A stretch of 64,000 nt of DNA from Streptomyces sp. NBC_01298 (GTDB lineage: Bacteria; Actinomycetota; Actinomycetes; Streptomycetales; Streptomycetaceae): NCBI RefSeq assembly GCF_035978755.1, contig NZ_CP108414.1, positions 5,270,001 to 5,334,000 on the forward strand, given 5' to 3'. The notes below the pieces were generated by a model. It worked only from the letters and a program-made list of their open reading frames with translations, was not told the DNA's origin and searched no databases. Both the position numbers and the translations under genes were made by a program. Shown here one piece after another: positions 16,944 to 24,872 of this stretch; within the stretch, counting starts at the first letter, position 1, and the number at the start of each line of letters is the position of its first letter.

Positions 16944-16976
16944 ATCCTGGCGGGTGGTGATAAACGAACGATGAAC
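16944..16976 (-). promoter_or_regulatory. SARP-type direct-repeat promoter of afsS
   Basis: On the minus strand, GTTCATCGTTC (16976-16966) and GTTTATCACCA (16965-16955) form direct repeats with an 11-bp pitch. They are followed after 9 bp by CAGGAT (16949-16944) as a -10. SARP regulators such as AfsR bind heptameric direct repeats at 11-bp spacing just upstream of the -10. The arrangement also matches overlapping PhoP-type boxes. Confidence 0.6.
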
Positions 16977-17060
16977 GCCTCGTTCAGCGAAGGGTCAGGC
17001 GCGGATCAGGCGCGGCTCGAGCGCGGCTCGGGTGAGGCTCAGGCGCGGCCCGGGTGAGGC

Positions 17061-20000
17061 TCAGGCGGCGATCTCCGTCGCCAACAGCGCCTGAACCTCC
17101 GCCAGTTCCGGCGACTTGAGCTGCGTGAACACCACCTCGGCGTCCCGCCAGCACACCCGCGCCCGGTCCCGCTGCCCCAACTGGCGCAGGGCCCGGCCGA
17201 GCACGGTCAGCACCCGGGCGCGATTCCACTCGCCGCCGATCCCCCGCAGGGCGATGGCCTGTTCGGCGTGCGAGGCCGCCAGCGTGGGCCGGCGCGCCGC
17301 CAGGTGGACCTTGGCGAGCCGGAAGTGCGTCACGCCCTCCCACAGGGGCTGCCGGTTCTCGTGGAACAGCGCCAGAGCGTCGTTGAGTTGGGAGTGCGCC
17401 TCGGAGAGCCGGTCGGCCTGTGTGAGGGCGATGCCCAGCGCGTAGCGGCCGTTGGCCAGGCGCAGGGTGAGTCCCATCCGGTCGTAGATGGCGATGCCCT
17501 GCTGGGCGAGGTCGATCGCGCTGGAGAGCCGGCCCTGCTCCACGTGGATGCGGGAGAGGTTGCACAGGGCGCTCGCCTCGCCGACGTGGTTCGCGTCGGC
17601 GCGGAAGTTCGCGATGGCCTCCAGCAGGTACCGTTCGCCGTCGTCGTAGCGGCCCTCGTAGATCGCGATGATGCCCCGGTCGTTGGGCGCCCAGCAGCTG
17701 GGCAGCACGTCCCCGGCCGTACGGGCGAGCGACGTGGCCCGGCTGGCCTCGGCGTCGGCCTCGGCGAAGCGGCCCGCGACCAGGTGGGTGTTGGTGAGCG
17801 TCGTACGGGCGCGCCCCTCGGCGTACGGGTCCTTCGCGGCCTCGGCGGTTTCGCACAGCGCGGTGGCGGCCGACTCGTACTGCTTGGAGTTGGCTCCCGA
17901 CTCGGCGAGGTCCTTGGCCGCCCACAGCAGGTCCACGGCCCGGCGCAGCAGGTCGCGCCGCCCGGTCGTGCGTACGGCGGCCTGCCGTGCGCACGCGAGG
18001 AGCGGGTCGGCCTCGGCGTACAGCCAGTCCTGGGCGGAGTGCGGCTCGGTGAAGCGCAGGCCGGGGTGGCGCGTGGCCGACAGGTGGGCCACGAGCCGGT
18101 CTCCGGGCCGCTCCAGGGCGTACACCCCGGCGGCGGTGGCCAGGTAGAAGTCCAGCAGCCGGTCGAGGGCGCCGTCGCACCCGCTCGGCGGCTGCTCGTC
18201 GCGCTCGGCGCAGGCGCGCGCGTAGAGGCGTACGAGGTCGTGGAAGCGGTAGCGGCCGGGCGCGGCCGATTCGAGGAGGGAGCAGTCCACTAAGGCTTCG
18301 AGCAGGTCCTCGGTGTCGTGCTCCGGCAGGTCGAGTACGGACGCCGCGGCCGCGAGGGAGATGTCCGGCCCGTCGGGCAGCCCCAGCAGCCGGAACGCGC
18401 GCTGCTGCGCGGGCTCCAACTGCCCGTAGCCCAGCTCGAAGGTGGCCTTGACGGCGAGGTCGCCGGCCTGGAGCTCGTCCAGACGGCGGCGCTCGTCGGC
18501 GAGCTTGGCGGCGAGCACGGAGACGGTCCAGGTGCGGCGGGCGGCGAGCCGGGAGGCGGCGATGCGGATGGCCAGCGGCAGGAACCCGCAGGCGCCCACC
18601 ACGTCGAGGGCGGCCTGGCGCTCGGCGCCGACCCGCTCGGCCCCGACGATCCGGGTGAACAGCTGGAGCGCCTCCTCGGGGCTCATCACGTCGAGGTCGA
18701 CGAGGTGCGCGCCGGCCAGGCCCGCCATCCGGACGCGGCTGGTGACGAGGGCGGCGCAGCCCGCGGTGCCCGGCAGCAGCGGGCGGACCTGGGCCGCGTC
18801 GCGGGCGTTGTCGAGGAGGACCAGGACGCGCCGGCCGTCGAGGGTGGAGCGGTAGAGCGCGGCCCGTTCGGCGGGGGAGTCCGGGATCGAGGAGTCGGGG
18901 GTGCCGAGGGCGCGCAGGAAGGAGCCGAGGACGGCCTCGGGCTCGGCGGGGCGGGCCTCGGTGCCCTGGAGGTCGACGTAGAGCTGCCCGTCGGGGAAGT
19001 GCGGGCGGGCGGCGTGCGCGACGTGCACGGCGAGGGTGGTCTTGCCGACGCCGCCGATGCCGGCGAGGGCGGAGACCGCCATCACCTGCCCCTCGGCGCC
19101 GGAGAGGATCGCGCCGAGGTCCCGGACGAAGCTGGTGCGGCCGGTGAAGTCGGAGACCGTGGCGGGCAATTGGGCGGGCCTCACGTGTGCGGGGGCGGCC
19201 GCCGGGGCCGGGTCCTCGGCTCGGGCGAGCTCGGAGTCGGCGCGCAGGATGCGCTGTTGGAGCTCGGCGAGTTCGGGGCGCGGGTCGACGCCGAGTTCGT
19301 CGGCGAGGAGCCGGCGGGTGTCGGCGTACACGGCGAGGGCCTCGGCCTGGCGTCCGCTGCGGTAGAGGGCGAGCATCAGCAGCTCGCGCAGCCGCTCCCG
19401 CAGGGGGTGGGCGGCGGTGAGCGCGGTGAGCTCGGAGACGGCCTCGGCGTGGTGGCCGAGCTCCAGGTCAAGGTCGAGGCGGGTCTCCAGCAGCTGGAGG
19501 CGCCACTCGGCGAGCCGGGTGCGCTCGGTGTCGGCGTGCGGCCCGGGTACGCCGGCCAGCGGTTCGCCGTCCCAGACGTCCAGGGCGCGGGCGAGCAGCG
19601 TACGGGCGAGGGCGCGGTCGCCCTTGCCGGCGGAGGTGGAGGCGGGGGTGTGGGTGGGGGGAGTGGCGGGGGCGCCGTGCGTGCCGTGCGTACCGGCCGA
19701 GGCCGTTCCGGTGCCTTCGGCCTTCGGCCTGCCGGCGCGTGCGGCCTCGGCGTCGGCGGCGAGGGCCCGGGCGATGCCGAGGTCGAGGGCCTCGGGGTGG
19801 GGCAGGCGGATCGCGTAGCCGCCGGACTCGCTGACGAGGAGCCCGGGTTCGAGGATCTTGCGCAGGCGGGAGGCGTACGTACGGATGGTCGCGAGGGCCT
19901 GCTGCGGCGGGTCCTCGCCCCAGATGGCGTCGATGAGCTCGGGCGCGGTCGCGGTGCGGCCCTCGCGGAGCAGGAGCACCGCGAGCAGCGCCCGCTGCTG

Positions 20001-20357
20001 CGGGGTCCCGGAGCTCAGCGCCTCGCCGCCGCGCCAGGCCCGGATGGGGCCGAGCACGGAGAACCGGTTGCCGCCGGTGGCGGCGTTCGTCGCGGGGGCT
20101 GCGGGGGCGGTGGCTGCGGCGGGGGTCGGGGCCGCGTCGACGGCCTCGGCGGCGCGGGCTTCCGCGGCGGGCGCTGCTTCGCCGGCGGGGCCTGCTTCGG
20201 GGCCTGTTCCAGGGCCTGTTCCGGGGCCTGATCCTGCTCCGACGCCGGTTCCGACTCCGGTTCCGGCTACGGCGCCGACTCCGGCGGCTGCGGCAATGGC
20301 GGTGTCACCGGACTCGGGGTGGTTCCGCTGGTGCGGGATGGCCGGTGTGCCGTCCAT
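17061..20357 (-). CDS. afsR: AfsR: SARP-BTAD-NB-ARC-TPR transcriptional regulator
   Basis: 1098 aa. Residues ~1-95 are a Gly/Ala/Pro-rich low-complexity extension. OmpR-type winged helix ~97-170 (FSVLGPIRAWRGGEAL, IRTYASRLRKILEPG). BTAD ~220-370 (RLAEWRLQLLETRLDLDLELG, ELGVDPRPELAELQQRIL). NB-ARC ATPase with Walker A GIGGVGKTTL near 433 and Walker B RRVLVLLDNARD. C-terminal TPR array from ~770. AfsR is phosphorylated by AfsK and other kinases and activates afsS transcription through direct repeats. The adjacent afsS with such repeats supports the identity. The extended, repeat-rich N-terminus is longer than the ~993 aa I recall for S. coelicolor AfsR. Confidence 0.92.
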   Translation of the reverse strand: MDGTPAIPHQRNHPESGDTAIAAAAGVGAVAGTGVGTGVGAGSGPGTGPGTGPEAGPAGEAAPAAEARAAEAVDAAPTPAAATAPAAPATNAATGGNRFSVLGPIRAWRGGEALSSGTPQQRALLAVLLLREGRTATAPELIDAIWGEDPPQQALATIRTYASRLRKILEPGLLVSESGGYAIRLPHPEALDLGIARALAADAEAARAGRPKAEGTGTASAGTHGTHGAPATPPTHTPASTSAGKGDRALARTLLARALDVWDGEPLAGVPGPHADTERTRLAEWRLQLLETRLDLDLELGHHAEAVSELTALTAAHPLRERLRELLMLALYRSGRQAEALAVYADTRRLLADELGVDPRPELAELQQRILRADSELARAEDPAPAAAPAHVRPAQLPATVSDFTGRTSFVRDLGAILSGAEGQVMAVSALAGIGGVGKTTLAVHVAHAARPHFPDGQLYVDLQGTEARPAEPEAVLGSFLRALGTPDSSIPDSPAERAALYRSTLDGRRVLVLLDNARDAAQVRPLLPGTAGCAALVTSRVRMAGLAGAHLVDLDVMSPEEALQLFTRIVGAERVGAERQAALDVVGACGFLPLAIRIAASRLAARRTWTVSVLAAKLADERRRLDELQAGDLAVKATFELGYGQLEPAQQRAFRLLGLPDGPDISLAAAASVLDLPEHDTEDLLEALVDCSLLESAAPGRYRFHDLVRLYARACAERDEQPPSGCDGALDRLLDFYLATAAGVYALERPGDRLVAHLSATRHPGLRFTEPHSAQDWLYAEADPLLACARQAAVRTTGRRDLLRRAVDLLWAAKDLAESGANSKQYESAATALCETAEAAKDPYAEGRARTTLTNTHLVAGRFAEADAEASRATSLARTAGDVLPSCWAPNDRGIIAIYEGRYDDGERYLLEAIANFRADANHVGEASALCNLSRIHVEQGRLSSAIDLAQQGIAIYDRMGLTLRLANGRYALGIALTQADRLSEAHSQLNDALALFHENRQPLWEGVTHFRLAKVHLAARRPTLAASHAEQAIALRGIGGEWNRARVLTVLGRALRQLGQRDRARVCWRDAEVVFTQLKSPELAEVQALLATEIAA

Positions 20358-20563
20358 CTGGTCTCCCCCCTGCCTTCCATAGGTGTAAGGGCCAGTCTGC
20401 CCTGTGTTGCGCGTACACGTCAGTCCGTAGCGGACCCAGTCCGTACGGATCCGGCGGCCGGTCCGTGCGGATCCCGTGCCGGGTCCGTGTGGATCCGGTG
20501 CCGGTCGGCGAGGAGCCCGCGCCCCGGTCCGTACCGATCACGCATCCATCCCTGTTCAACTAG

Positions 20564-20578
20564 CTGACGGTTCGTCAG
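20564..20578. promoter_or_regulatory. Palindromic operator CTGACGGTTCGTCAG
   Basis: Perfect CTGACG/CGTCAG arms around a 3-nt centre, 20 bp before the amidohydrolase start, in position to block transcription. Same palindrome as at 7604, 39268 and 41209. Confidence 0.7.
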
Positions 20579-20598
20579 ATTGGCGCTACCGTGAGGAC

Positions 20599-21819
20599 AT
20601 GGAGACCTTCCCGAAGATCATCTCGGTGGACGACCACACGGTTGAGCCCCCCAACGTCTGGCGGGACCGGCTCCCGTCCAAGTACCACGACGTCGGCCCC
20701 CGCGTCGTCCGCGCCCCCCTGAAGGAAATGACCTTCCTGGGAGGCAAGTTCGCCCCCGTCATGGGGGCCAAGGGCGACGACGGACCGATAGGCGACTGGT
20801 GGGTGTACGAGGACCTGCACCGACCCCTCACCCGCCTCGACACGGCCGTCGGCTACAGCCGCGACGAGATCAAGCTCGAAGTCATCACGTACGAGCAGAT
20901 GCGCCCGGGCTCCTTCTCGGTTCCCGACCGGCTCGCCGACATGGACGTCAACCACGTCCAGTCGGCCCTCTGCTTCCCGACCTTCCCGCGTTTCTGCGGC
21001 CAGACCTTCACCGAGGCCAAGGACCGCGAACTCGGTCTGCTCGGCGTGCGCGCGTACAACGACTGGATGGTGGAGGAGTGGTGCGGCCCCGAAGCCGCCG
21101 GCCGTCTCATCCCGCTCACCCTCATCCCGCTCTGGGACGCCCGCCTGGCCGCCGCCGAGGTCCGCCGCAACGCCGCGCGCGGGGTCCGTGCGGTCGCCTT
21201 CTCGGAGATCCCGCCCCACCTCGGGCTCCCCTCCATCCACACGGACGAGTGGGACCCCTTCCTGGAGGCGTGCAACGAGACCGGCACGGTCATCGCCATG
21301 CACATCGGCTCCTCCTCGCGCATGCCCTCCACCTCGGCGGACGCGCCGCCGGCCGTCGGATCGACCATCACCTTCGCCAACTGCTGCTTCTCGATGGTGG
21401 ACTGGCTGATGAGCGGCAAGTTCGAACGCTTTCCGAACCTCAAGATCATGTACGCGGAGGGCCAGATCGGCTGGATCCCGTACATCCTGGAGCGCGCGAA
21501 CGTGGTCTGGGAGGAGAACCGCGGCTGGGGCGGCGTCGCCGACAAGGTGCTGCGCCCGCCGTCGGAGCTCTTCGCGGAGCACGTCTTCGGCTGCTTCTTC
21601 GATGACGCCTTCGGTCTGAAGAACCTGGACTCCATCGGCGTCGCCAACGTCCTCTACGAGACCGACTACCCCCACTCCGACTCCACGTGGCCCAAATCCC
21701 GTGAGGTCGGCGAGTCCCAGATGGGTCACCTGGCCCCGGACGTGGTGGACCGGATCGTGCGCGGCAACGCGATCGACCTGCTGGGCCTGACCCCGGAAGG
21801 CCGCTGGCCGGGGGCGTAG
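20599..21819 (+). CDS. Amidohydrolase-family metal-dependent hydrolase (TIM barrel)
   Basis: About 406 aa, amidohydrolase_2 (ACMSD/decarboxylase-like) fold. The N-terminal IISVDDHTVEPPNVW carries the D-x-H metal motif. ADMDVNHVQSALCFPTFPRF, VIAMHIGSSSRMP (metal His) and YETDYPHSDSTWP (catalytic Asp with conserved His) follow in family order. Members hydrolyse or decarboxylate aromatic or cyclic ring-cleavage products. ATG 20599 follows GAGG. The palindromic operator upstream links it to the CoA-ligase and LLM units elsewhere in the window. A strong hairpin ends the transcript. Confidence 0.88.
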   Translation: METFPKIISVDDHTVEPPNVWRDRLPSKYHDVGPRVVRAPLKEMTFLGGKFAPVMGAKGDDGPIGDWWVYEDLHRPLTRLDTAVGYSRDEIKLEVITYEQMRPGSFSVPDRLADMDVNHVQSALCFPTFPRFCGQTFTEAKDRELGLLGVRAYNDWMVEEWCGPEAAGRLIPLTLIPLWDARLAAAEVRRNAARGVRAVAFSEIPPHLGLPSIHTDEWDPFLEACNETGTVIAMHIGSSSRMPSTSADAPPAVGSTITFANCCFSMVDWLMSGKFERFPNLKIMYAEGQIGWIPYILERANVVWEENRGWGGVADKVLRPPSELFAEHVFGCFFDDAFGLKNLDSIGVANVLYETDYPHSDSTWPKSREVGESQMGHLAPDVVDRIVRGNAIDLLGLTPEGRWPGA

Positions 21820-21846
21820 CGGGTGGTGGCGGTGGTGGTGTGGCAG

Positions 21847-21894
21847 GCGTCGGCCCCCGGGGGATCTCCCGGGGGATCTCCCGGGGGCCGACGC
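21847..21894. terminator. Strong hairpin terminator of the amidohydrolase gene
   Basis: A 15-bp perfect inverted repeat GCGTCGGCCCCCGGG / CCCGGGGGCCGACGC around a loop built of two GGATCTCCCGGG-like direct repeats. Confidence 0.7.
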
Positions 21895-21895
21895 G

Positions 21896-22105
21896 CGCTG
21901 CGGCCTCTCACCCGAGTGCTACCCCATCTGGTACGGCGACACCGACTACCACCAGGCCTGGGGCGGCCCGACCCTGACCGGCGTCTGGCTGGTGCACGCC
22001 TTCGGCTGGCTGGCCTGCTTGTACGCCATCGGCTGGATCCTCCGGGCGATAGGCCGCGGGCAGCTGGCGATCACGCGACGGGTCGTCGGCGACGCCGAGG
22101 GGTGA
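21896..22105 (+). pseudogene. Remnant of a small membrane-protein gene (C-terminal part)
   Basis: An open frame ending at TGA 22105 encodes CYPIWYGDTDYHQAWGGPTL, then a hydrophobic segment VWLVHAFGWLACLYAIGWIL and a basic end. No plausible start or ribosome site precedes it, because the upstream frame runs into the terminator hairpin. It looks like the 3' end of a lost membrane gene. Parent family not identified. Confidence 0.4.
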
Positions 22106-22118
22106 GCCGTGCCCACAG

Positions 22119-22154
22119 AAACGATATCTCTTGACGCCGATCTTGATATCGTTT
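22119..22154. promoter_or_regulatory. Inverted-repeat operator/promoter of vapBC
   Basis: AAACGATATC (22119-22128) and GATATCGTTT (22145-22154) are perfect 10-bp arms flanking a TTGACG that could be the -35. Such palindromes are the usual binding sites of VapB-VapC complexes for autoregulation. Confidence 0.7.
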
Positions 22155-22197
22155 AAGTGGACGGGGGTCGGTCGGCCCCTCGCTGAGGAGGTTCGCG

Positions 22198-22440
22198 ATG
22201 GCCAGAACCGTGATCGACGTAGATGACGCCCTGCTGGCGGAAGCCGCCGAGCTCTTCGGGACGAAGACGAAGGTGGCGACGGTGAACGCCGCCCTCCAGG
22301 ACGTGGTCAACCGGCGCAAGCGGGAGGACTTCCTGAACTGGATCGCCGAGGGCGGGCTGCCCGACCTGACGGGCCCGGTCGAACCGGCCGCGGAGACCGC
22401 CTTCACTGACGAGGAGCACGTTCGGGACAGGGCGGCATGA
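22198..22440 (+). CDS. VapB-family antitoxin
   Basis: An 80-aa protein with a ribbon-helix-helix-like N-terminus, MARTVIDVDDALLAEAAELFGTK, followed by ATVNAALQDVVNRRKR, typical of VapB/MazE-like antitoxins (DUF2191 type). The acidic C-terminus (ETAFTDEEHVRD) would wrap the toxin. ATG 22198 is preceded by GAGGAGG. The stop overlaps the vapC start by 4 bp (ATGA), so translation is coupled. Binds the upstream inverted repeat, with or without VapC. Confidence 0.9.
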   Translation: MARTVIDVDDALLAEAAELFGTKTKVATVNAALQDVVNRRKREDFLNWIAEGGLPDLTGPVEPAAETAFTDEEHVRDRAA

Positions 22441-22853
22441 CCGAGCGCTTCCTGATCGACAAGTCCGCGCTGGCGCGCTATCCGAAGCCGGCGGTGCACA
22501 AGGTCGTCTTCCCCCTCCACGTGGCGGGAGTCCTCGCCGTGTGCGGTGCCGTGGAGCTGGAAGTGATGTACAGCTCCCGCTCGAAGGCCGATGCGGACCG
22601 GGTCCGCAAGGGCATGGGCGCCTTCGACTGGCTTCCCACTCCCGATGAGACGTGGGGCCGGGCTTTGGACGTGCAGAGGAAGCTCATCGAGGGGGGCAAC
22701 TGGAAGGCGCTCTCGCTCCCGGGCCTGATCATCGCGGCGACCGCCGAACGGCGCGGAGCCACCGTCCTGCACTACGACGGTGACTACGACATGATCGCCG
22801 AGGTCACCGGCCAGCCGATGCGATGGGTCGTGCCGCGGGGAACGGCCGACTGA
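22437..22853 (+). CDS. VapC-family PIN-domain ribonuclease toxin
   Basis: A 138-aa PIN domain protein. The first acidic residue is in RFLIDKSAL, the conserved Glu is in AVELEVMYS, and the last acidic cluster is in HYDGDYDMIAEVTGQP. Members cleave tRNA or rRNA when freed from VapB. Second gene of the pair, overlapping vapB by 4 bp. All the acidic positions expected for Mg2+ binding appear present, so it is probably active. Confidence 0.9.
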   Translation: MTERFLIDKSALARYPKPAVHKVVFPLHVAGVLAVCGAVELEVMYSSRSKADADRVRKGMGAFDWLPTPDETWGRALDVQRKLIEGGNWKALSLPGLIIAATAERRGATVLHYDGDYDMIAEVTGQPMRWVVPRGTAD

Positions 22854-22987
22854 GGGATCCAGGGGCGGGCGTCGTCGGCCCGGCCGTCGAAGCCCGCGGT
22901 GCCCGTCAACGCCTGGGGCGGGTGTCAGCCTTGCGGGGGCCGTCACAGGCAGGGCATGCTTCGCCGGAGCAAAGGGGGAGGGTGTCT

Positions 22988-23851
22988 GTGGTGGACAAGC
23001 GGACCGTGGTGACCGCGGTGCTCTGCGCGGCGGTGGCGCTGGGCGCTTCCGCGGCCATGACGAAGGTGGTCCCGGCTGACGACGGCAAGGCCCGCGGTTC
23101 CGGGAAGGCGGCCCCCAGGGCGACGCCGTCACCGTCGGCATCGCAGTCGCAATCATCGGAACAGGCTCGGCGGTCCGATGGCCGGACCCCCGGGGCGTCG
23201 GTCTCGCCCGCCACGCCGGGCGGGCCCGTGGCCTTCGCCGGGGCGCTGTTCGAGGGCGGTACGACCGATGATCACTACTGTTCGGCGACCGTCGTGCACA
23301 GCCCCGGGCGGAACCTGATCGCCACCGCCGGCCACTGCCTGCTCGCCGGCCGGGCCGGCGAAGGCGGAGCCTCCTTCGCACCCGCGTACGCGGGCGGGCG
23401 GGCCCCGTACGGCACCTGGAAGATCGCCGAGGTGTTCGAGGACCCGCGCTGGTCGGACGGGACCAACGACGACTACGACCTGGCCTTCGCCCGCCTCGCT
23501 CCCGACGACGCGGGGCGCAACGTCGAGGACGTCACCGGCGCCGCCGTCCTGGACACCACGGGCCGCACGGACGAGCAGGTCACGGTGACGGGCTACCCGT
23601 CGCACCGCAAGGACCCGCGCACCTGCGTGTCCCGCGCGGTACGGATCAGCACCACCGAACAGCGCTTCGACTGCGCGGACTTCCCCACCGGCACGAGCGG
23701 CAGCGCGTGGATCGCCGCCGACGGAAAGATCATCGGCGTCCTGACCGGAGGTGACACGGACGACGTCTCGACGAGCACGATCCTGACCGGCTACGCGGCG
23801 GACCTGTACGCACGGGCGACGGGTGGCGCGGGAGGGGGGACCGGCAGGTGA
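22988..23851 (+). CDS. Secreted trypsin-like (V8-type) serine protease
   Basis: About 287 aa. An N-terminal signal-anchor (VVTAVLCAAVALGASAAM) is followed by a Ser/Gln/Pro-rich linker. The S1 catalytic triad is visible: His in IATAGHCLLAG, Asp in DDYDLAFARL, Ser in PTGTSGSAWIA. Two Cys pairs may form disulfides (YCSATV...GHCL; TCVSRA...FDCADF). GTG 22988 lies 7 nt from GGGGGAG, preferred over GTG 22982. The stop overlaps the DUF6086 gene by 4 bp. Confidence 0.88.
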   Translation: MVDKRTVVTAVLCAAVALGASAAMTKVVPADDGKARGSGKAAPRATPSPSASQSQSSEQARRSDGRTPGASVSPATPGGPVAFAGALFEGGTTDDHYCSATVVHSPGRNLIATAGHCLLAGRAGEGGASFAPAYAGGRAPYGTWKIAEVFEDPRWSDGTNDDYDLAFARLAPDDAGRNVEDVTGAAVLDTTGRTDEQVTVTGYPSHRKDPRTCVSRAVRISTTEQRFDCADFPTGTSGSAWIAADGKIIGVLTGGDTDDVSTSTILTGYAADLYARATGGAGGGTGR

Positions 23852-24303
23852 GCCAGTACTACGACCTCGGCGACGAGACCCTCTGGAACCCCTCGAACGG
23901 CGCCGCCCGCCTCTTTCACCGCCAAGTGGCCGTATTCGAGGCCGAACTCGGCCTCCCGTCGGGCATCGGCCCGATGGAGAACGACGAGTGCCAGATCGAC
24001 CCGGCTGTTCTCGGCGTCTTCACCGAAGCCCTCGTCGTCCGCCACGGCCAGACCGGCCACGCCATCATCCGCGCCCTCTCGGAGGGATTCGTCGCCACCG
24101 TGCTGGTACTGGCGGACCGGGCGGGCGTGGACGTGCACAGGCCGGGGCCGGGGCCGGCGGCCGATTCGCTGGAGGGGGCGCGGGACGTCCAGGTCCAGGT
24201 CCAGGTCCAGGCGCAGGTTCCGCTCCCGGACCCGTGGGGCCCCTTGGCGGAGTCCGAGCTGCGCGCGGCCGCCCGGGAGCTGTCCCGGCGGATGCCGCGC
24301 TGA
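23848..24303 (+). CDS. DUF6086 family protein
   Basis: 151 aa. It opens with SQYYDLGDETLWNPSNGAARLF and QVAVFEAELGLPSGIGPMEN, which I recognise as the DUF6086 signature. The function of the family is unknown. It has no export signal. GTG start at 23848 overlaps the protease stop (GTGA), so the two are translationally coupled even though one is secreted and the other seems cytosolic. The region before the C-terminus has a VQVQVQVQAQV dipeptide repeat from a 6-bp DNA repeat. Confidence 0.8.
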   Translation: MSQYYDLGDETLWNPSNGAARLFHRQVAVFEAELGLPSGIGPMENDECQIDPAVLGVFTEALVVRHGQTGHAIIRALSEGFVATVLVLADRAGVDVHRPGPGPAADSLEGARDVQVQVQVQAQVPLPDPWGPLAESELRAAARELSRRMPR

Positions 24304-24319
24304 GATCAGGCGAGCAGGA

Positions 24320-24772
24320 TCAGGCGAGTAGCCCCAAGTGCACCGGCTCGGTGGGGGCCTCGTCGAGCAGTTCGGCGAGGCGCGGCGGCCATAGCGGTTC
24401 GCCGAGGGTGGCGAGGTTCCGCGGCGACAGCCACCGCCAGTGGGCCCCGGCGTACTCCGGTACCGGATCGCGGTGCGGGCCGGTGGTCACGTAGATGTGC
24501 TCGTACTGGCGCACCGGGATGCCCGTGTGGGTGAAGTCGTGCTCCCAGGTGCAGAGCAGCCGCTCCGGTTCCAGGTCCGTCCAGCCCGTCTCCTCCCGCA
24601 ACTCCCGCCGTACGCACTCCTCGGGCGTCTCCCCGGGATCGATGCCACCGCCGGGCGGCAGCCAGTGGATGCCGACTTCCACGTTGTTCTCGCGGAAGAG
24701 GAAAACAGATCCGGCGGGATTGAGGACGACGATTCTGGCTGCCTGCCGTGGAGTTCGAGGTGAAGGGTGCAT
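24320..24772 (-). CDS. Nudix hydrolase
   Basis: 150 aa. The Nudix box is complete: GGGIDPGETPEECVRRELREETGW, matching GX5EX7REUXEEXGU, about residues 42-64. N-terminal strand ARIVVLNPAGSVFLFRE. Hydrolyses a nucleoside diphosphate linked to another moiety; substrate unknown. Convergent with the DUF6086 gene. Two nearly identical direct repeats GATCAGGCGAG lie around its stop. Confidence 0.9.
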   Translation of the reverse strand: MHPSPRTPRQAARIVVLNPAGSVFLFRENNVEVGIHWLPPGGGIDPGETPEECVRRELREETGWTDLEPERLLCTWEHDFTHTGIPVRQYEHIYVTTGPHRDPVPEYAGAHWRWLSPRNLATLGEPLWPPRLAELLDEAPTEPVHLGLLA

Positions 24773-24872
24773 CAGACCAGCGTACGACGGGGGGTGCGGG
24801 GGGTGGGAGAGGTCGGATGGGAGTGAGGAGCAGGGGTGAGGAGCGGGGGTGAGGAGCGGCGCGGGGTCCGGG

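Noticed and set aside
16640..16945. A longer 101-aa form of AfsS
   Set aside because: The extra 39 residues cover the predicted promoter and hairpin, and AGGAG supports ATG 16828.
18318..20231. Plus-strand open frame of over 600 codons opposite afsR
   Set aside because: Val/Gly/Glu-rich antisense shadow of afsR; no start signal or known motif.
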